A stretch of DNA of 64,000 bases from Diogma glabrata (taxonomy: Eukaryota; Arthropoda; Insecta; Diptera; Cylindrotomidae), in contig OY856188.1 of NCBI GenBank assembly GCA_963693315.1, positions 99,856,915 to 99,920,914 of the forward strand, read 5' to 3'. Both the position numbers and the translations under genes were made by a program. The notes beneath the pieces are model-generated. The model had not been told where the DNA came from and made no database searches. It saw only the letters and a list, made by a program, of their open reading frames with translations. Every line of letters starts with the position of its first letter. Position 1 is the stretch's first letter. Positions 35,884 to 45,957 of this stretch are shown here, piece by piece.

Positions 35884-36230
35884 CTTTTTTTTTTTTAATT
35901 CAAAGTTAGGCATGTTTAGTGTTAATTATAATAAATTATAAATTAACGTCTCACTAATATCAGAAGATACCATGCCAACTAGGGATACGAATCGAATGCA
36001 AATTAAGTTTCTCTTAGAAATTTATAAACGTTAACTTTAAAGCTTTGAGGATTAAAGTCATCAGGGAAAACCCAGGAAGGTAAGGCATTCCATGTGGTAT
36101 AATAAAAAATCTATTTGGTGTTTTGGGTGTTGTTGTTTGACATTCTTATCGCTTTATCGTCCGTCGAACGATATCTTAAGATTTGGTCCTTCGAGCCGGA
36201 TTTGACCCAGATCTCATTATTTGTTCATTG
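35884..36230 (-). mobile_element. LINE 3' end (Jockey-like), 5'-truncated
   Basis: On the minus strand one frame reads WNALPSWVFPDDFNPQSFKV, then NVYKFLRET and stop. This is the standard C-terminus 'WN.LP..VFPD.FN.Q.FK..V...L' of Jockey/CR1-type ORF2. About 170 bases of 3' UTR follow and end in an A13 run (T-run on plus at about 35886-35898). The family differs from copies 1-8. Confidence 0.78.
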
Positions 36231-36539
36231 ATAGTTCACTGTGTATGAAATTTTTGCTAGCATGTTACAGAACAGCATTTAATTTGTAGTTTATCAGTCA
36301 TCATTCAAGTTAACTTAACTAAACTCTAAACCATCCCATTAAAACTAATACATCCGCATTCGAATATTGCTAGAACACTGTTTACACTTGATTTATACAT
36401 TTTTTTAATTGATGTTAACTGATAGATCCACTCGTCTGCTTACCAATGGTTGCCGATGTTTTTTTTCCCAAGGTTTCCTATTTCGATCGACATTGTTTTT
36501 ATACTAATAGTTTTTGCTCAAAATAAATGCACACTAGTT

Positions 36540-36726
36540 CGATTTTTTATTAATTCAATTTATAATTATAAGAATTTAAACATAGTGAGTTGTCTTTTGA
36601 TTCACAACAAAAAGTGGACTAGTCTTATTTCTTATTTTGTTTTCTTTTTTTTTCTTGTTATAATAAATGCGTTGCCGATTTGACTCACACAATCACACAA
36701 ACAGTGTTGCCGATTTGAATCATACA
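36540..36726 (-). repeat. BEL element 2, 3' LTR
   Basis: The sequence from 'gattttttattaattcaatt' to 'gttgccgatttgaatcataca' is shared with 41330-41526. The right edge ends in CA. The left edge would be TG if one T-to-C change is allowed at 36540. Confidence 0.75.
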
Positions 36727-37400
36727 TAATGCCCCATACGTTGAAAAAAATTTTCAACACATCTCGGATAGATTTTTGTCAATGGCCGTTTAATTATTCC
36801 ATTTTGAGTTTTTAAACTTACAACTCTGACTCTCTGATCAGCTTCCTCGTGTAATTCAACAACCTTTCCTATTGGCCAGACCGTGGAGGAAGTTCTATCA
36901 TCTTGAATTAGGACGACCATGTCTATTGTTATGTTAGTCTTGCTATTGCCCCACTTCGTTCTTTGTTGGAGCGTAGATATTCTCTGGACCATTTCTCCCA
37001 GAAAATTTCTGCTAATTGAGCAATGCGTTGCCAGTGCGATAATTTATTAATTTGTATTCTTCTAAATCTGGTTCTGGTATCGCGTTCATTTGAGTGCCAA
37101 TTAGAAAATGTTCCGGAGTTAAGGGACAAACATCGTTTGGGTCATTTGAATTACCTGTTAACGGTCTTGAATTCAAACAACATTCTATTTGAGCAGTTAA
37201 AGTTTCTAATCGATCCATTGTCATAGTTGTAACGGAAGCTACCCGAACGAAATGTTTTTTGAAAGACTTTACCCTGGCTTCCCATAGCCCTCCGAAGTGA
37301 GGTGCTTGTGGAGGAATAAATTTCCATTCGATGCCTTCACTCGAGCAAAAATTGTAAACTTCGGATGAGTTAGTCTCTTCAATAAATTTTTAATGTAAAT
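36720..37400 (-). pseudogene. pol: BEL element 2 integrase, C-terminal half
   Basis: Pieces in shifting minus-strand frames read, in order, SSEGIEWKFIPPQAPHFGG then LWEARVKSFKKHF (the Glu of the DD35E triad is present), LETLTAQIECCLNSRPLT, CPLTPEHFLIG, then FWEKWSREYL, QQRTKWG, VLIQDD and WPIGKVVELH (C-terminal module). At least three frameshifts separate them. The two catalytic Asp residues are absent because the front of the domain is deleted. Confidence 0.85.
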
Positions 37401-37780
37401 ATTTAAGTTCTCCGGTTTGTTCAATTCTGATAATGATTCTTCTGATTCCTGCATATGACCTAGTTGTTCATACCTAGTCATAAATCCACAATGTTGTTCT
37501 CTTAAAATAAGATCTTTATTCAATTTGTTCTCTAAATAAAGAAATCTTTTTAATGCCATGGACTTTGAATCACCCAGTTTACCAATATTTGTTCGAAATG
37601 GTAAATTTACGGTATATCGTACATTTCCATGTACGATATACCGTAACGATATACCGTTTCCATTATATGTGTTCGTGTAAAATGTTCTTCGACTAAAATT
37701 TCTTCTGGTGTTATTATTGAGGCTTCAGTACGTCTATTCCGGCATTTCCCTGGGAATTGGGGATTGAGAAAAAAGTGCAA
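37395..37780 (-). pseudogene. pol: BEL element 2 protease-RT linker with deletion junction
   Basis: The frame reads EEILVEEHFTRTHI, then LPFRTNIGKLGDSKSMALKR then FLYLENKLNKD and MTRYEQLGHMQES. This is the conserved segment just before RT in BEL/Pao. It then passes into integrase sequence near 37395-37430 with the whole RT/RNase H region missing. The stretch corresponding to 'GRY-V' is scrambled by a palindromic duplication at 37607-37660. Confidence 0.8.
37607..37660. repeat. Palindrome with triplicated ACGGTATATCGT
   Basis: ACGGTATATCGTACAT / ATGTACGATATACCGT (37609-37624 and 37629-37644) form a 16-bp-arm hairpin with a 4-base loop. A third copy, ACGATATACCGT, follows immediately (37646-37657). 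It lies inside former BEL coding sequence, so it arose after insertion, probably by template switching. Confidence 0.8.
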
Positions 37781-37950
37781 TAAATGAAATAAAGAAATAT
37801 TTTCTAATACGAATTTGCTATTTCCCGCGACACGGAATACTAGTTATGAAAAAATTGCTATAATTTATTTCTCAATTCCTATTTCACGATGTACCGGAAT
37901 AGGGCTACTGGTATAGATTCTAATTTTCCAAAACCTCTTTAAAGCTTTAT

Positions 37951-38310
37951 CTAGTCTTTCAATTTCTTTAAAATTGTTTCGATTATATTATTAAAAACAT
38001 TGACGGCATTTAAAACTTTTACACTTACTACCCAACCAAATTCAGTTTCTTGGAATTGCGGTAATCCGGCTATTGAAATACTATTTTTAAGCATAATGTT
38101 GAAGAACACTTCCGCTCCTAGTAGCAAATCAATTTTATCTGGTATGTTGAACCTTGGATCTGCTAATTTTACTTCTAATGGTATTTTCCAGTTTGAAACG
38201 TTAATATGCTGTGTCGGTAATATGTTTGTGATTTTTGGTGCTATTAAAAATTGCAAACTGTTCGTATATTTTGATGTCCTGGACTTGATGATAATTGATA
38301 GTTTCTGTCT
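37951..38310 (-). pseudogene. pol: BEL element 2 protease, second part
   Basis: The frame reads IIRQKLSIIIKSRTSKYTNS then LQFLIAPKITNILPT, ADPRFNIPDKIDLLLGAEVF and LPQFQETEFGWVV. This is the usual C-terminal part of the BEL/Pao protease region. Upstream it is cut at the poly-A end of the nested LINE (38316-38331). Confidence 0.85.
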
Positions 38311-38315
38311 AATTA

Positions 38316-38915
38316 TTTTTTTTTTTTTTTTAAAAAGTGTTTGTCATAGGGTTTAGAATATGTGTCACAACAACACATAAATACCTTTTAAGACCTAGGT
38401 CCCACAAAAACAGGCGTTCTAAGGTGTTGATTAACGCTTTTTTTAAACCTCTGCGGATTGAAGCCACCTGAGACTATGAATTCCGGCAAACTATTCCATT
38501 TGTATGCAGTTCGGACAAAGAAGTCTTTTTGCGATCTGCCAGTATGACAGCGCGGGATCTCGACCGTTTGACTGGTTGTGGTAGCCGATTGCCGAGTGGA
38601 ACGGGGATAAGAATAAGTTTGAGGCATGATGCCGCTGATTTCATCTGAGCACTGTTGATGACGATATTTGTAAAAAACAACGAGGTCAGCAACAGTGCGA
38701 CGATGTTGTAGGGAATCAAATTTTGATGTCAAAGCTCTATCACTCACAATTCGTATGGCCCGCTTTTCAACAGAGTCCAAGAGGGCCAAGGTGGAAACAG
38801 AAGCAGCACTCCAAACTTGACAACGGTACTCCATACAGGGACGAATATATGGAATATAGGATATATATACGAATATAGGACTCGAATATAGGACGAATAT
38901 AGGATAGGATAGGAT
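38316..38915 (-). mobile_element. Jockey-like LINE, 3' fragment (copy 6) inserted in BEL element 2
   Basis: It reads on the minus strand: YIRPCMEYRCQVWSAASVS, LLDSVEKRAIRIV, HRRTVADLVVFYKYRH, TVEIPRCHTGRSQKDFFVRT, FNPQRFKKSVNQHL, then the family tail and a T-run (A-tail) at 38316-38331. At its 5' end the phrase 'cctatattcg' is reiterated several times (38840-38920) before BEL sequence resumes. This copy retains a long open frame, which fuses by chance with the BEL protease frame into a 245-codon chimeric ORF. Confidence 0.88.
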
Positions 38916-39130
38916 TGATTCAATCCTGAAACTGGAATATTTGTCGTCGTTCTTGGTAATTTCAATAAATGTGCTAAATTTTCCGAATAAAATTTGCTTG
39001 TGATGCTGATCTAGTAAAACACGACAATTTATAAATTTTCCATTAACCTCACTAACAAGAACAACTGCAGTAGATAATAAAATTTGTTTACTATTTGTTG
39101 CATAATTTGTATGATATGATCCCACCGGGT
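38916..39130 (-). pseudogene. pol: BEL element 2 protease, first part, with frameshift at the active site
   Basis: One frame reads ILLSTAVVLVSEVNGKFINC then RVLLD. Immediately after the catalytic Asp an extra C shifts the frame. The correct continuation (SITSKFYSENLAHLLKLP, NIPVSGLNQS) is in the next frame. The LINE insertion follows the SGLNQS codons. Confidence 0.82.
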
Positions 39131-39239
39131 TTGATGTACTTGCTGCATTGCGATTTTCTACAACGATCGGTTGTTTTTCTATTTCCCTGTTGGTAGCTTT
39201 TGTTAAACCCGTTGTAGGTTCACTACACAGTAACGAATT

Positions 39240-40447
39240 ATGGTTTTTCCACAGTGTCTACATCGTTTGATTCACATAAAAAAATTGTGTGTGACGCTCT
39301 TGAACAATTTAACACATAATTTTAATTCTTTTACCTTGTCAAAACGATTGTGAGTGCTATTTTTTAAAAATTCTTGACATTCATATAATCTGTGATCCTT
39401 TTTACATAAATAACATTCTTTTAAAGTGGGTTCTTATGTAACAAATGTTTTCAGTGATTTTTTTATGTTCAAATTATAATTTTTATTCTCTTTATAAGGA
39501 CCCACGATTCTATCTGTAGTTGATTCCATATATTCTAAAACTCGTACTCTTTTTTGTATAAATTCGCTTAATTCTGCCCTTTTTGGAAGTTCTTCATCTG
39601 TAACAGTAAATTCCCATTGCTTTCTTGTTTCTACATAGAGTGAATTTTTAACTAATTGAATAATAATCATGCTCCAATGTTTTGTAGGCTGTCCCAATGA
39701 TTTCAACGCTCTTCGATGAATTAATATATTGTCATGTATTTGAAGAAGATTGCATGCTGTTTCTTTGTGGTTGAATTTTATTTGTAATAGTTCAGCAATG
39801 TGTTTTTCTATTATAATTCTTTTGTTATCATATCGTTTCATTAATAAAGTCCATGCTGTTCCGTAAAATTCTGTACAATTTTGGATTTCATTTATGATCT
39901 TTGCTGCATCCCCTTTTAATGATGATTGTAAGTAAGTAAATTTTTGAATATCAGTGATCCTCAAATTTGTCAATCACATTTTGAAAGGCGTCTCTAAACT
40001 TTAACCACAGATCAAAACTTCCATCAAATGTCGGCAATGGAATATCTGGTAATTTTATTGGAATGGTTCTTGAATGATGTTGAGATACATTTTTTTTTGT
40101 TCCGTTATTGATTATAACTTTTGTTTTATTATACGATTCAATGATTGTTCGTAATCTCGATTTTGTGTCGAAATATAAAAATTCAAATTCCTCTGACTTT
40201 GCTTCTAGTTCGTCAATAAATTTCGTGTGTATAGTTGGATCTTTTTCTTGTGCTATAATTTCGAATTTTTCCTTTACTGTTTCTGCAAAATCAGATTCGA
40301 GTTTATTCAATGAACCTATAGACAATCTTCCATTTGTTTTATTATTTTTTCATCATCTCGTTTTTCATTTACGTCAATAAAATTTTTGGTCCTTGTAACT
40401 TTGCCTTTAATTGCACCTCTTCTCAAGTTTATTGTCATTAAACTCAT
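39240..40447 (-). pseudogene. gag: BEL element 2 Gag
   Basis: An ATG at 40445-40447 opens MSLMTINLRRGAIKGKVTRT, a typical Pao-type Gag N-terminus. A frameshift near 40325 leads to SIGSLNKLESDFAETVKEKF (39951-40325), with a helical middle and the core IKLPDIPLPTFDGSFDLWLK. After another shift near 39960, ITDIQKFTYLQSSLKGDAAK (39434-39973) completes the DUF1759/1758-type capsid region. Degraded zinc-knuckle sequence (CYLCKKDHRLYECQEF) is found at about 39370-39420. Three or more frameshifts make it non-functional. Confidence 0.85.
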
Positions 40448-41329
40448 TTTAAATTATTTTAATTGTGTTAAAAATAATCAAAAGTCAATTTAATATGAGA
40501 TGGTCTAAATGTCTAAATTAGCCAAGACACATTTAATGCTCGCTGAATAAAATGTTTCTTGATTAGCCAATAATACCCCTTTTGTTAATTTTATTTATTT
40601 TTTTATGTTCGATGTTGTTTAATTGTATTAATAAAGGAACTTGATACAAGGTTTACAAAAACCGAAGCATCTAATTATAATTAGGAATCAGATTAAAATA
40701 TTGTTATTTTTTGTTCAATGTTCATTATATATGTTATTGTTCTTATTTTACTTATTGAGCAATTTCACATCACCGCAACAGCATTTGTTCTAGCACCCGG
40801 ACTGACCCCCTTTGATTTCGATAAAATTTCATACACAGATAGCCAATGACAAAATAAAAATATCGTTTTTTTTGAAAAATGAAATTTCGCTCTGGGGATG
40901 ACACAGAGTGGCGGCAAAGTTTTACGGGTTGGCGAAACATTACTATCTTTGGCTACCGATTGCTAACGATTGACTAAACCGATTTAAGTCTTTTATAGCT
41001 CATTATAAAGGTAGTTGATAGACCTTATAAAAAAATTATTTAAAATTTTGTAGTAATTTTTTAAAACTGTCTTAAACTTAAATAATATTTTGAAAGATGG
41101 TGCTGTTGAGGGTACCCTCTTTTTCCAGAAAAAAAATGATTAGTTCTTAATCTAAATCTAAAGTTTCCCAATGGCATAATTTCTCGTTTTGAAAATAAAA
41201 TTCTTACACCATTTTAATTTCCGTTTTTCAAATTTTTTTTTTTAAACAATGCAGTCTATTTAACTAAAACCACCTGAATTCTTGTTTCAAAACTCACAAA
41301 ACTCACAATTTAATTTGATTTATTTTAGT
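40448..41329. other. Leader region of BEL element 2, unassigned
   Basis: It lies between Gag and the 5' LTR and contains no ORF. Its ~880 bases are long for a BEL leader, so another insertion may be hidden here. I found no boundary repeats. No tRNA primer-binding site is evident next to the LTR. Confidence 0.4.
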
Positions 41330-41526
41330 TGATTTTTTATTAATTCAATTTGTAATTATAAGAATTTAAACATACATAGTTACATAGTTGTCTTTTGATT
41401 CACAACAAAAAGTGGACTGGTCTCATATCTTCTTTTGTGTTTTCTTTTTTTTTCTTTTTATAATAAATGCGTTGCCGATTTGACTCACACAATCACACAA
41501 ACAGTGTTGCCGATTTGAATCATACA
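41330..41526 (-). repeat. BEL element 2, 5' LTR
   Basis: It matches 36540-36726 over its whole length, with a local duplication 'catagttacatagttgtc' accounting for the 10 extra bases. It starts TG and ends CA on the plus strand. Confidence 0.78.
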
Positions 41527-41950
41527 CTGATGATGTAAATGTTTCTGCTCAACACTTTACTGGAGCCATTCAAATCGCTATGAATAAATTCCCTTCTCGA
41601 TAATGAAATCCCAACAAAAATGTTTGTTTCCGTAGGCAGCCAAATTAGTTCTAAACAAACGTAGAATACTTAATATTTGGTTTCATAACAAAAATCACGC
41701 AAATCATTCCAACTATCTAAAGGCCAATAAAATATCAAACCAGATAATCGAAAACAAAAAAAACAGAAATTGACAAAACGAAAGAGGCAAAACTTTTGAT
41801 TATGTCAATTTCGAATTCTTTAACTTTTAGTACTAAATCTTCTATTTTTCCTGTCATTGACGGCGAGCTACTCGTGACTTTCTTTACGGATCGATTTAGC
41901 TCATATTCTAGTTTTGGAAACTCTAAAGGGAATACCATAACTCTAGTCTT
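41527..41950 (+). mobile_element. Probable Jockey-type LINE linker fragment
   Basis: Directly outside the BEL LTR a plus-strand frame reads TDDVNVSAQHFTGAIQIAMN. After a shift it reads LVLNKRRILNIWFHNKNHAN and HSNYLKANKISNQI. These resemble the region between endonuclease and RT in Jockey elements ('I..KRRLRR.WQ..R.P..K..LN'). The evidence is short, and the BEL element may have landed in this LINE. Confidence 0.4.
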
Positions 41951-42034
41951 CAGGAGTTGATATGACCAAAACTTGGAGCAAAACTTTCATGAGGGTTAAA
42001 CAACAAGAAAGCATTTGGTCTGGACAATACAATT

Positions 42035-42300
42035 GCTTCGGTGGCATAGTGCATTGCGTGTCTACCAAATGTTTGGAATCATGGCACGGTTGAGGTAGGT
42101 TCAAATCCCGCCCAAAACACGCATAAAATAAATGGAGTTTTTCTCCGGCATACTTTCGAATTGAAAAAATTCTAATTATTTCCTTAGTTGAGTTTAATTG
42201 ATCACAAAAATCCTTAATAATTCAAGTTAAGCATTAAACATTCTAAACGTGATGTACATAGAAATTGTCTTTCGTATATGCAGAAATAAACATTCAAATA
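42035..42300 (+). mobile_element. tRNA-like SINE
   Basis: A box-A-like GTGGCATAGTGCA at 42041-42053 and a perfect-looking box B GGTTCAAATCC at 42098-42108 sit 45 bases apart in a tRNA-like head ending 'cgcccaaaacacgc'. An AT-rich body with 'tggagtttttctccggcata' follows. The head cannot fold into a proper cloverleaf by eye, so it is a SINE or tRNA pseudogene and not a tRNA gene. A single copy is visible here. Confidence 0.5.
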
Positions 42301-42310
42301 AATTTTAGAA

Positions 42311-42545
42311 TATAATGGCGATGGCAAAGAGCGCGTCAAATAAATAAGGACTCTTTAGTAGTTGTAAACATATTTCACTCCATATCAATTACACTAAATT
42401 TGTACATCCTATATTCGTCCCAGTATACTGTATAGAGTATTCAATTGTAGTCAAGTTTGAGATGCTGCACCTGATTCCATCCTGGCTCTCTTGGACTATA
42501 TTCAAAAGCGTGCTATATAAAATGGTGGGTGACCGAAATTGTTTC
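42311..42545 (+). mobile_element. Jockey-like LINE fragment (copy 7)
   Basis: 'atggcgatggcaaagagcgcg' through 'tttcactccatatcaatta', 'tcctatattcgtccc', 'ccatcctggctctcttgga' and 'ttcaaaagcg' matches the segment around MAMAKSA...SYIRPC...LLDSVQKRAI of copy 2, with stops and a small duplication. The 3' end of the element is missing. Confidence 0.8.
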
Positions 42546-43539
42546 GAAGCAGTTCCATCTGAAATAACTCCACCCACATTTACCGATTCGATATGATTTT
42601 TTATTGATTTCTTTTTTCCATGATACACAATCATTTCAATGGTTGTTTATTTTTCATTTATCTTCTCACCATTTTTTTCCTCGTAGTTTTTTTCGACATA
42701 TAAGCTGTCGTTTCGTTGTTGTTGTCAAAAGTATCAATCTATTCAATTAAGTTTTTTTCAAATTTTTTTTTTTACTGTACTAGCTATATATCATATTTAG
42801 CTTTTATAAATTTAGTTGTATTTTGATCCAACAACTAAATTTTTATTGTTACAATTTCGAGTTAAATCACCGGTAGGTCATTTCAGAAAAATAAAGGCAT
42901 TTCGTTTTTTTTAACGAATTCGTTTGAATTATTGAATAAATTAATAATCAGAAGTAACCTCGAACAATCGAGAAGTCGTGCAGAATTGTATATGAGAAAA
43001 TTCCACTTTTAAAATTAAATAGTTTTATTTTAACCTGTAAACAAAATGTTGTACCGTGCATATCGTGTAAATAGAAGTTAGTTTAAAATGGTTTTTGAAA
43101 ACAAAGTTTTAAGTATTATTTAATAGAAGTATTTTGTGGTTTATTTTGGGCGCTGTGTACTGCAAATTTCTACAATAATCCGTTGGAGTTTCGAAGCTGT
43201 TGGAAGAATATTCTAGATAGGAATATTGTTGCTGTATCGTTTTCCTGTTGTTGTGGAACAATTAAGGAGTTGAATGCAACATGCAATGCTGTTCTTGATG
43301 AAAACTTAAATGATGAAATGGCGGATCGTTTGCTTATTGCTGTTTGCTGTACCATATTGTTAGTCATTTTCAACAATCGCGGGGACCAAAGGTGCAACAA
43401 ATTTTATTTTTATTTTTATGTTACTTAGATATTTGGATTCATAATTTTATTAATAATGATTGACTGACTTCAGAATTAATAGAGAGCTGAATCTTGTGCA
43501 ATCATGGGGTAAGTGAAACATATAAAATTTACTAAAGGT
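42546..43539. other. Non-coding; one unassigned patch at 43150-43440
   Basis: Overlapping ORFs on both strands at 43170-43428 (76-81 codons) stand out in composition, with Cys-rich CCCGTIKELNATCNAVLDEN on plus. I recognise neither. It may be an exon-sized relic of another element. Confidence 0.3.
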
Positions 43540-43570
43540 AATAATCATAGCGAGGGCGAGATGGAGAAGT

Positions 43571-43656
43571 GGCTAAGTCAACAACATCACTTACAAGGAA
43601 GTTAAGCAACACTGGGATGGTTCCCAACTTAAACGGGTGACCGTTCGGGAACTTCA
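43571..43656 (+). other. 5S rRNA-like sequence at the 5' end of the RTE element
   Basis: aagttaagcaac (43599-43610) and acgggtgaccgttcgggaac (43633-43652) correspond to box A and box C of the 5S rRNA internal control region. The spacing between them is that of a 5S gene, with gggatggtt and aactta in the right places between. Since it lies inside the target duplication, it is part of the mobile element. It probably serves, or served, as a pol III type-1 promoter, as in 5S-derived SINE3 elements. It is too diverged and too short to be a working 5S gene. Confidence 0.78.
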
Positions 43657-43807
43657 TCAGAAAAAATATGGAAATATGATTGAATCACATTGAAGCAGGA
43701 ATATCACGCCCACGGTATGCCATTATACCTTATCCAGCAGTCCTGGGAACTGGCTAGGATTCGATGGCACAAGCACCCGTTAATCCGAAAGGGAATACGA
43801 AATTCAA

Positions 43808-44740
43808 ATGATTAAAGAAACGCACACTAGAAAGAAAAACAAAACCCTAAACCGGAAAAATCAAATATCGACCCTTGGCTACCATACCCGGACACGAGTA
43901 GGAAACTGGAACTTCAGAACTCTGATAGAAATATCGAGGTTAGCACAAGTTGAGAAAGTAATGGAAGAATATAACATCGAGATACTAGGACTCAGTGAAG
44001 TAAGATGGAAAACAGTGGAGAGCTAACAACAAGTAAAGGAAACCACATGATGTTCTCTGGTAAATCCAACAGACATGAACAAAGCGTAGCAATATTAACA
44101 ACACCTAACGCAAAGAAAGCACTTCTCGAATGGAAACCAATCAGTAGCAGAATAATAACAGCAACATTCCAATCGAAAATTAGAAATACAACAATTATAC
44201 AGTGCTATGCACCTACCGAAGAAGCTGATGATGCGACAAAGGACGAATTCTACGAACAGCTCTAAGCAACACTGGCTAGTGCACACCGATAAGACATCAA
44301 TATAATACAAGGTGATTTCAATGCCAAAATTGGAACCGACAACACTGGAATGGAATCAGTCATGGGCAAACATGCACTAGAATCAACACGTAACAATAAT
44401 GGAGACAGGCTCATCGATTGTTGTCACAAATCAACTATTCACAGGGGGCAGCAAGTTCCCACACAAGAACATTCACAAATACACTTGGACATTACCAAAT
44501 GGAAGAACCAAGAATCAAATTGATCACGTACTGGTAAATAAGAAGTTTTTATCCTCACTACAAGACGTCAGAGCAAAGCGAGAAGCAGACATACACAGCG
44601 ACCATCAACTGGTGATTGCAACATTCAAAACTAAACCAGACGCTGTAAAACACAACAAGTCATGTCAAAGGAAATTTAACATCAACAGATTGACCGAAAA
44701 AAATACAAATAACATCTTCAAAGAATCGCTCTAGCTCAAT
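43808..44740 (+). pseudogene. RTE element: apurinic-like endonuclease domain
   Basis: Three frames carry the domain in order: TRTRVGNWNFRTLIEISRLA and ILGLSEVRWK (catalytic Glu; 43808-44026), SRIITATFQSKIRNTTIIQC then YAPTEEADDA (44005-44265), IIQGDFNAKIG (catalytic Asp/Asn; near 44303-44340), KYTWTLPNGRTKNQIDHVLV and SDHQLVIATF (catalytic Asp-His; 44399-44734). Two frameshifts near 44010 and 44270-44400 and a stop disrupt it. The enzyme nicks target DNA for target-primed reverse transcription. Confidence 0.88.
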
Positions 44741-45585
44741 CTACCAAACAACGAAACCACCAGCATTGATGAAAAATGGGAACAAGTTAAAGAAGCTTAC
44801 GTCAAAACTGCTACAGATGTGCTTGGATACCAAGACAACTCACGGAAACCATAGATTAGCGATGATACCTGGAAGAAAATTGAAGAGCGTCGTCAGCTCA
44901 AGTTCAATTGTGTCACCAGAACACAACCGAGATCCGCAGCAAATATGAAAGTACAGCAAAACAAGTTAAAAAGATGGCAAGGAATGATCGCAGAAGATAT
45001 ACAGGAAGCATTCTCAAGACTACAGAAACAGCAGCAGGTAATAGAAATATGCACACACTATACAAATGCGTGAGAAAGGTCACCAACAAATATACAAACA
45101 CCCCACCAATAAAGGATGAATCTGGTCAAACCCTCACAACACATGAACAACAGCTAAATAGATGGAAAGAATACTTCGAAGACAACTGCCAGCAACATGA
45201 AGATGATTTGCAGTCTCCGGATGACAACTATTACGAAACTATCAGCACCCATCCACCAACGGAACGGGAAGTTAGAGATGCCATACAGAAACTCAAGAAT
45301 AACAAATCTGCTGGTACCGATAATATATCAGCAGAATTACTCAAAGCAGATGTAAACACAACAGCAGAAGCACTAACACCACTATTAGCTGATGTATGGA
45401 ACCAAGGTAAAATACCAACCAAATGGAAAGAGGGTTTAACCATAACAAGTCCAAAGAAAGATGATCTAAGAGCATGCAAAAATTGGAGAGGTATATCTCT
45501 GCTCAACACAACAATGAAAATACTAGCGATGATCATTCTCGAAAGAATATCTCCATCAATTAACATGAAACTAAGAAATGAACAA
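44741..45585 (+). pseudogene. RTE element: linker and RT fingers
   Basis: The ORF 44908-45639 contains the conserved YTGSILKTTETAAGNRN...LYKCVRKVT linker, DESGQTLTTHEQQLNRWKEY, the RT start IQKLKNNKSAGTDNISAELL and KNWRGISLLNTTMKIL (RT motifs 1-2). Its genuine part ends with ...KLRNEQ at codon 45583-45585. The rest of the ORF is read from the nested element. Stops and a frame change precede 44908. Confidence 0.88.
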
Positions 45586-45957
45586 CACACAGAGAAATGT
45601 TTGCATATATTCTTCGTTATAGACATAGCTTATTCTTAATTTAGTTATATTTTGCTCCTGGATTAAGCAATTCATAAATTATGATTTTAGAATTCATATT
45701 CTATGATTAATGAAAAAATCATATATTATACCTATTATTCATAGGAATTTCTTTGAATAACAATTCCTAAATTATGCTTAATATTCACAAAATATGATTA
45801 AGTAAGAATAAAATCTTTAATAGTTGTTCATAGATTAAATAAATCTAATCAGAATTTATGAAACTTTACGAACAGTTTCTGGACAAACATATCACAAAAT
45901 GTGACTTAATTGCATAACTTATGCCAAAAGTAATCATACTTTTAGAATTATTTTCCT

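Larger units (their letters stand above)
36540..41526 (-). mobile_element. BEL/Pao element 2, old, RT-less, with nested LINE
   Basis: LTR-like repeats at 36540-36726 and 41330-41526 (about 190 bp) flank minus-strand Gag, protease, an RT-linker fragment and an integrase C-terminal half. The LTRs differ by point changes and a 10-bp duplication ('acatagtt'). I could not find a matching target duplication, so age is greater than for element 1. As in element 1, RT, RNase H and the first part of integrase are gone, but the junction is different. A Jockey-like fragment sits in the protease. About 880 bases of uncertain origin lie between the 5' LTR and Gag. Confidence 0.82.

Noticed and set aside
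35820..35885. Sequence beyond the A-run of the LINE as more LINE 3' UTR
   Set aside because: It lies on the far side of the poly-A run in the LINE's orientation, so it is flank.
42035..42115. tRNA gene
   Set aside because: Box A and B are present, but acceptor and anticodon stems do not pair and no CCA-type 3' context or terminator follows.
43170..43428. Overlapping sense and antisense ORFs with Cys-rich peptide
   Set aside because: No family, start context or splice signals could be supported. Kept only as an unassigned patch.
43571..43656. Functional 5S rRNA gene
   Set aside because: Only the internal control region is similar, the ends are missing, and it lies within the target duplication of a LINE.
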